Assembly: GCA_002387605.1 (NCBI GenBank)
Contig: DGJU01000032.1
Span: 1-7,714 of the forward strand
DNA length: 7,714 bases
Direction of reading: 5' to 3'
DNA from: Alphaproteobacteria bacterium UBA4588
GTDB taxonomy: Bacteria > Pseudomonadota > Alphaproteobacteria > Puniceispirillales > Puniceispirillaceae
Part shown: in pieces, positions 7,043-7,714 of the stretch
How the letters are laid out: each line of letters begins with the position of its first letter
Position numbering within the stretch: the stretch's first letter is position 1
Translations under genes and position numbers: made by a program
Notes under the pieces: model-generated
The model's input: the letters and a program-made list of their open reading frames with translations, nothing else
Told to the model about the DNA's origin: nothing
Databases searched by the model: none

Positions 7043-7048
7043 AAAGGA
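7043..7048 (+). promoter_or_regulatory. Ribosome binding site favouring the GTG start of the surA-like gene
   Basis: AAAGGA lies 10 nt before GTG 7059, the same motif and spacing as used by ndk in this window. The upstream in-frame ATG at 7038 has no such site and would place this motif inside the coding sequence. Confidence 0.5.
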
Positions 7049-7058
7049 TATAATAAAC

Positions 7059-7714
7059 GTGCCTTGCTCTTCTCATCTTCCTCTTTTCTCGCGCTGCCTT
7101 GTTGCGCTCAGCCTATTTGTGCCTGCTGTGATAGCCGCGCCTCAGCCCATTAAAGCGTCTGAGAAGATTTCTGTTGTGGCTCTGGTCAATGGCGAGCCGA
7201 TTACCTCCCTTGATGTCAAAAATAGGATTAATTTTATTGGCAGCATGACCGGACTTGAAGTGAATGACAGCACGATTGATGATGTTAAGCGTGATGCATT
7301 ACAAAACCTTGTTGATGAAAAAATCAAAATTCAGCAAGCGCGCCAAGATATTCCAGCAATCCTGTCAGCAGCCCGAGGCAAAGCGCGTGAGCTTGTTGAT
7401 ATAAATTTTGCCAAAGACGGCGTTTCAGGAAAACAGGTTCTGAGCGCGCGGGGGGTTAATAGCAAAACCATTCAAGAAAAATTCTATGCAGACTTGCTAT
7501 GGTCAAATGTATTAAGCTCACGGTTTGCCCGCCAGTTCAGCACTTTAGACCAGACAGCAGAACAAGAGCAAAACCGCATCAAAAACAGTATGAGCGAGCC
7601 ACAGGTAAAGTTGAGTGAGATTATTCTCCTACCGACACCAAAACGGTCATTTGAACAAACCGTTGGACTTGCCAATAAGATTGTAGATGCCTTGCGAAAA
7701 GGGGCTGATTTTTC
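7059..7714 (+). CDS. surA: Periplasmic chaperone / peptidyl-prolyl isomerase, SurA-like, 3' end cut off by the window edge
   Basis: SurA escorts unfolded outer-membrane proteins across the periplasm to the BAM machinery and carries parvulin-type prolyl isomerase domains. The frame is open to the window edge, giving 218 visible residues. From the GTG start there is a signal peptide: an n-region with Arg12, a hydrophobic core LVALSLFVPAV, and a likely cut after VIA or VIAA (residues 26-27). The SurA N-terminal domain then begins with VALVNGEPITSLDVKNRI, a hallmark of the family, and continues through a helical region with a long polar stretch. The first parvulin domain seems to start at about residue 183 (VKLSEIILLP), and the rest lies outside the window. 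An in-frame ATG at 7038 would add seven residues but lacks a ribosome site. Following lptG fits an outer-membrane biogenesis operon. A related periplasmic parvulin (PpiD/PrsA-like) is less likely given the N-domain and the context. Confidence 0.87.
   Translation, partial: MPCSSHLPLFSRCLVALSLFVPAVIAAPQPIKASEKISVVALVNGEPITSLDVKNRINFIGSMTGLEVNDSTIDDVKRDALQNLVDEKIKIQQARQDIPAILSAARGKARELVDINFAKDGVSGKQVLSARGVNSKTIQEKFYADLLWSNVLSSRFARQFSTLDQTAEQEQNRIKNSMSEPQVKLSEIILLPTPKRSFEQTVGLANKIVDALRKGADF

Noticed and set aside
7020..7054. TATAAT at 7049-7054 as a promoter -10 for the surA-like gene
   Set aside because: The nearest TTG-type -35 is 23 nt away, too far, and the site lies between the ribosome site and the start codon, so a promoter here would give an almost leaderless RNA.
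7142..7327. Minus-strand Ser/Thr-rich frame opposite the surA-like gene
   Set aside because: Shadow of the SurA N-terminal domain, whose own frame carries the signal peptide and family motif.

Overview
The window looks like a chromosomal housekeeping segment from an alphaproteobacterium of moderate GC content (by eye a little under 50%). The assignment rests on four things: the purM-purN pair, an alphaproteobacterial-style small cytochrome oxidase subunit IV-like protein, a pepA-holC pair diverging from lptF-lptG, and a surA-type gene following lptG. I see no insertion sequence, phage gene, CRISPR array, tRNA or rRNA, and no obvious sign of recent transfer. The exact genus cannot be read from this sequence alone.

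Layout. Positions 1-1508 (+) hold the 3' part of purM and all of purN, two steps of de novo purine synthesis separated by 7 nt. At 1661-1792 (+) is a 43-codon single-span membrane protein resembling the aa3-type cytochrome c oxidase subunit IV family. Two stem-loop terminators (1824-1860 and 1872-1896) separate it from the convergent ndk gene (1910-2332, -), which encodes nucleoside diphosphate kinase. Upstream of ndk on the same strand are holC (2524-2985, DNA polymerase III chi subunit) and pepA (3041-4519, M17 leucyl aminopeptidase). An intergenic region of about 210 bp then separates pepA from the divergent lptF (4730-5884, +) and lptG (5884-6996, +), the two membrane subunits of the LPS export ABC transporter. 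The window ends inside a surA-like periplasmic chaperone/peptidyl-prolyl isomerase gene (7059 to the edge).

How the genes work together. PurM and PurN act in purine synthesis, and Ndk balances nucleoside triphosphates. LptF-LptG extract lipopolysaccharide from the inner membrane, and SurA chaperones outer-membrane beta-barrel proteins, so the right-hand block is an envelope-biogenesis unit. The pepA-holC // lptF-lptG divergence is the same as in enterobacteria, where valS follows holC; here ndk occupies that place.

The most notable points are modest. No lptD lies between lptG and surA, where many alphaproteobacteria carry it. There is a very small probable oxidase subunit gene far from any visible oxidase genes. 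The pepA/lptF intergenic region carries a short direct repeat spaced exactly 20 bp. I did not find convincing evidence of a new biological system in this window.
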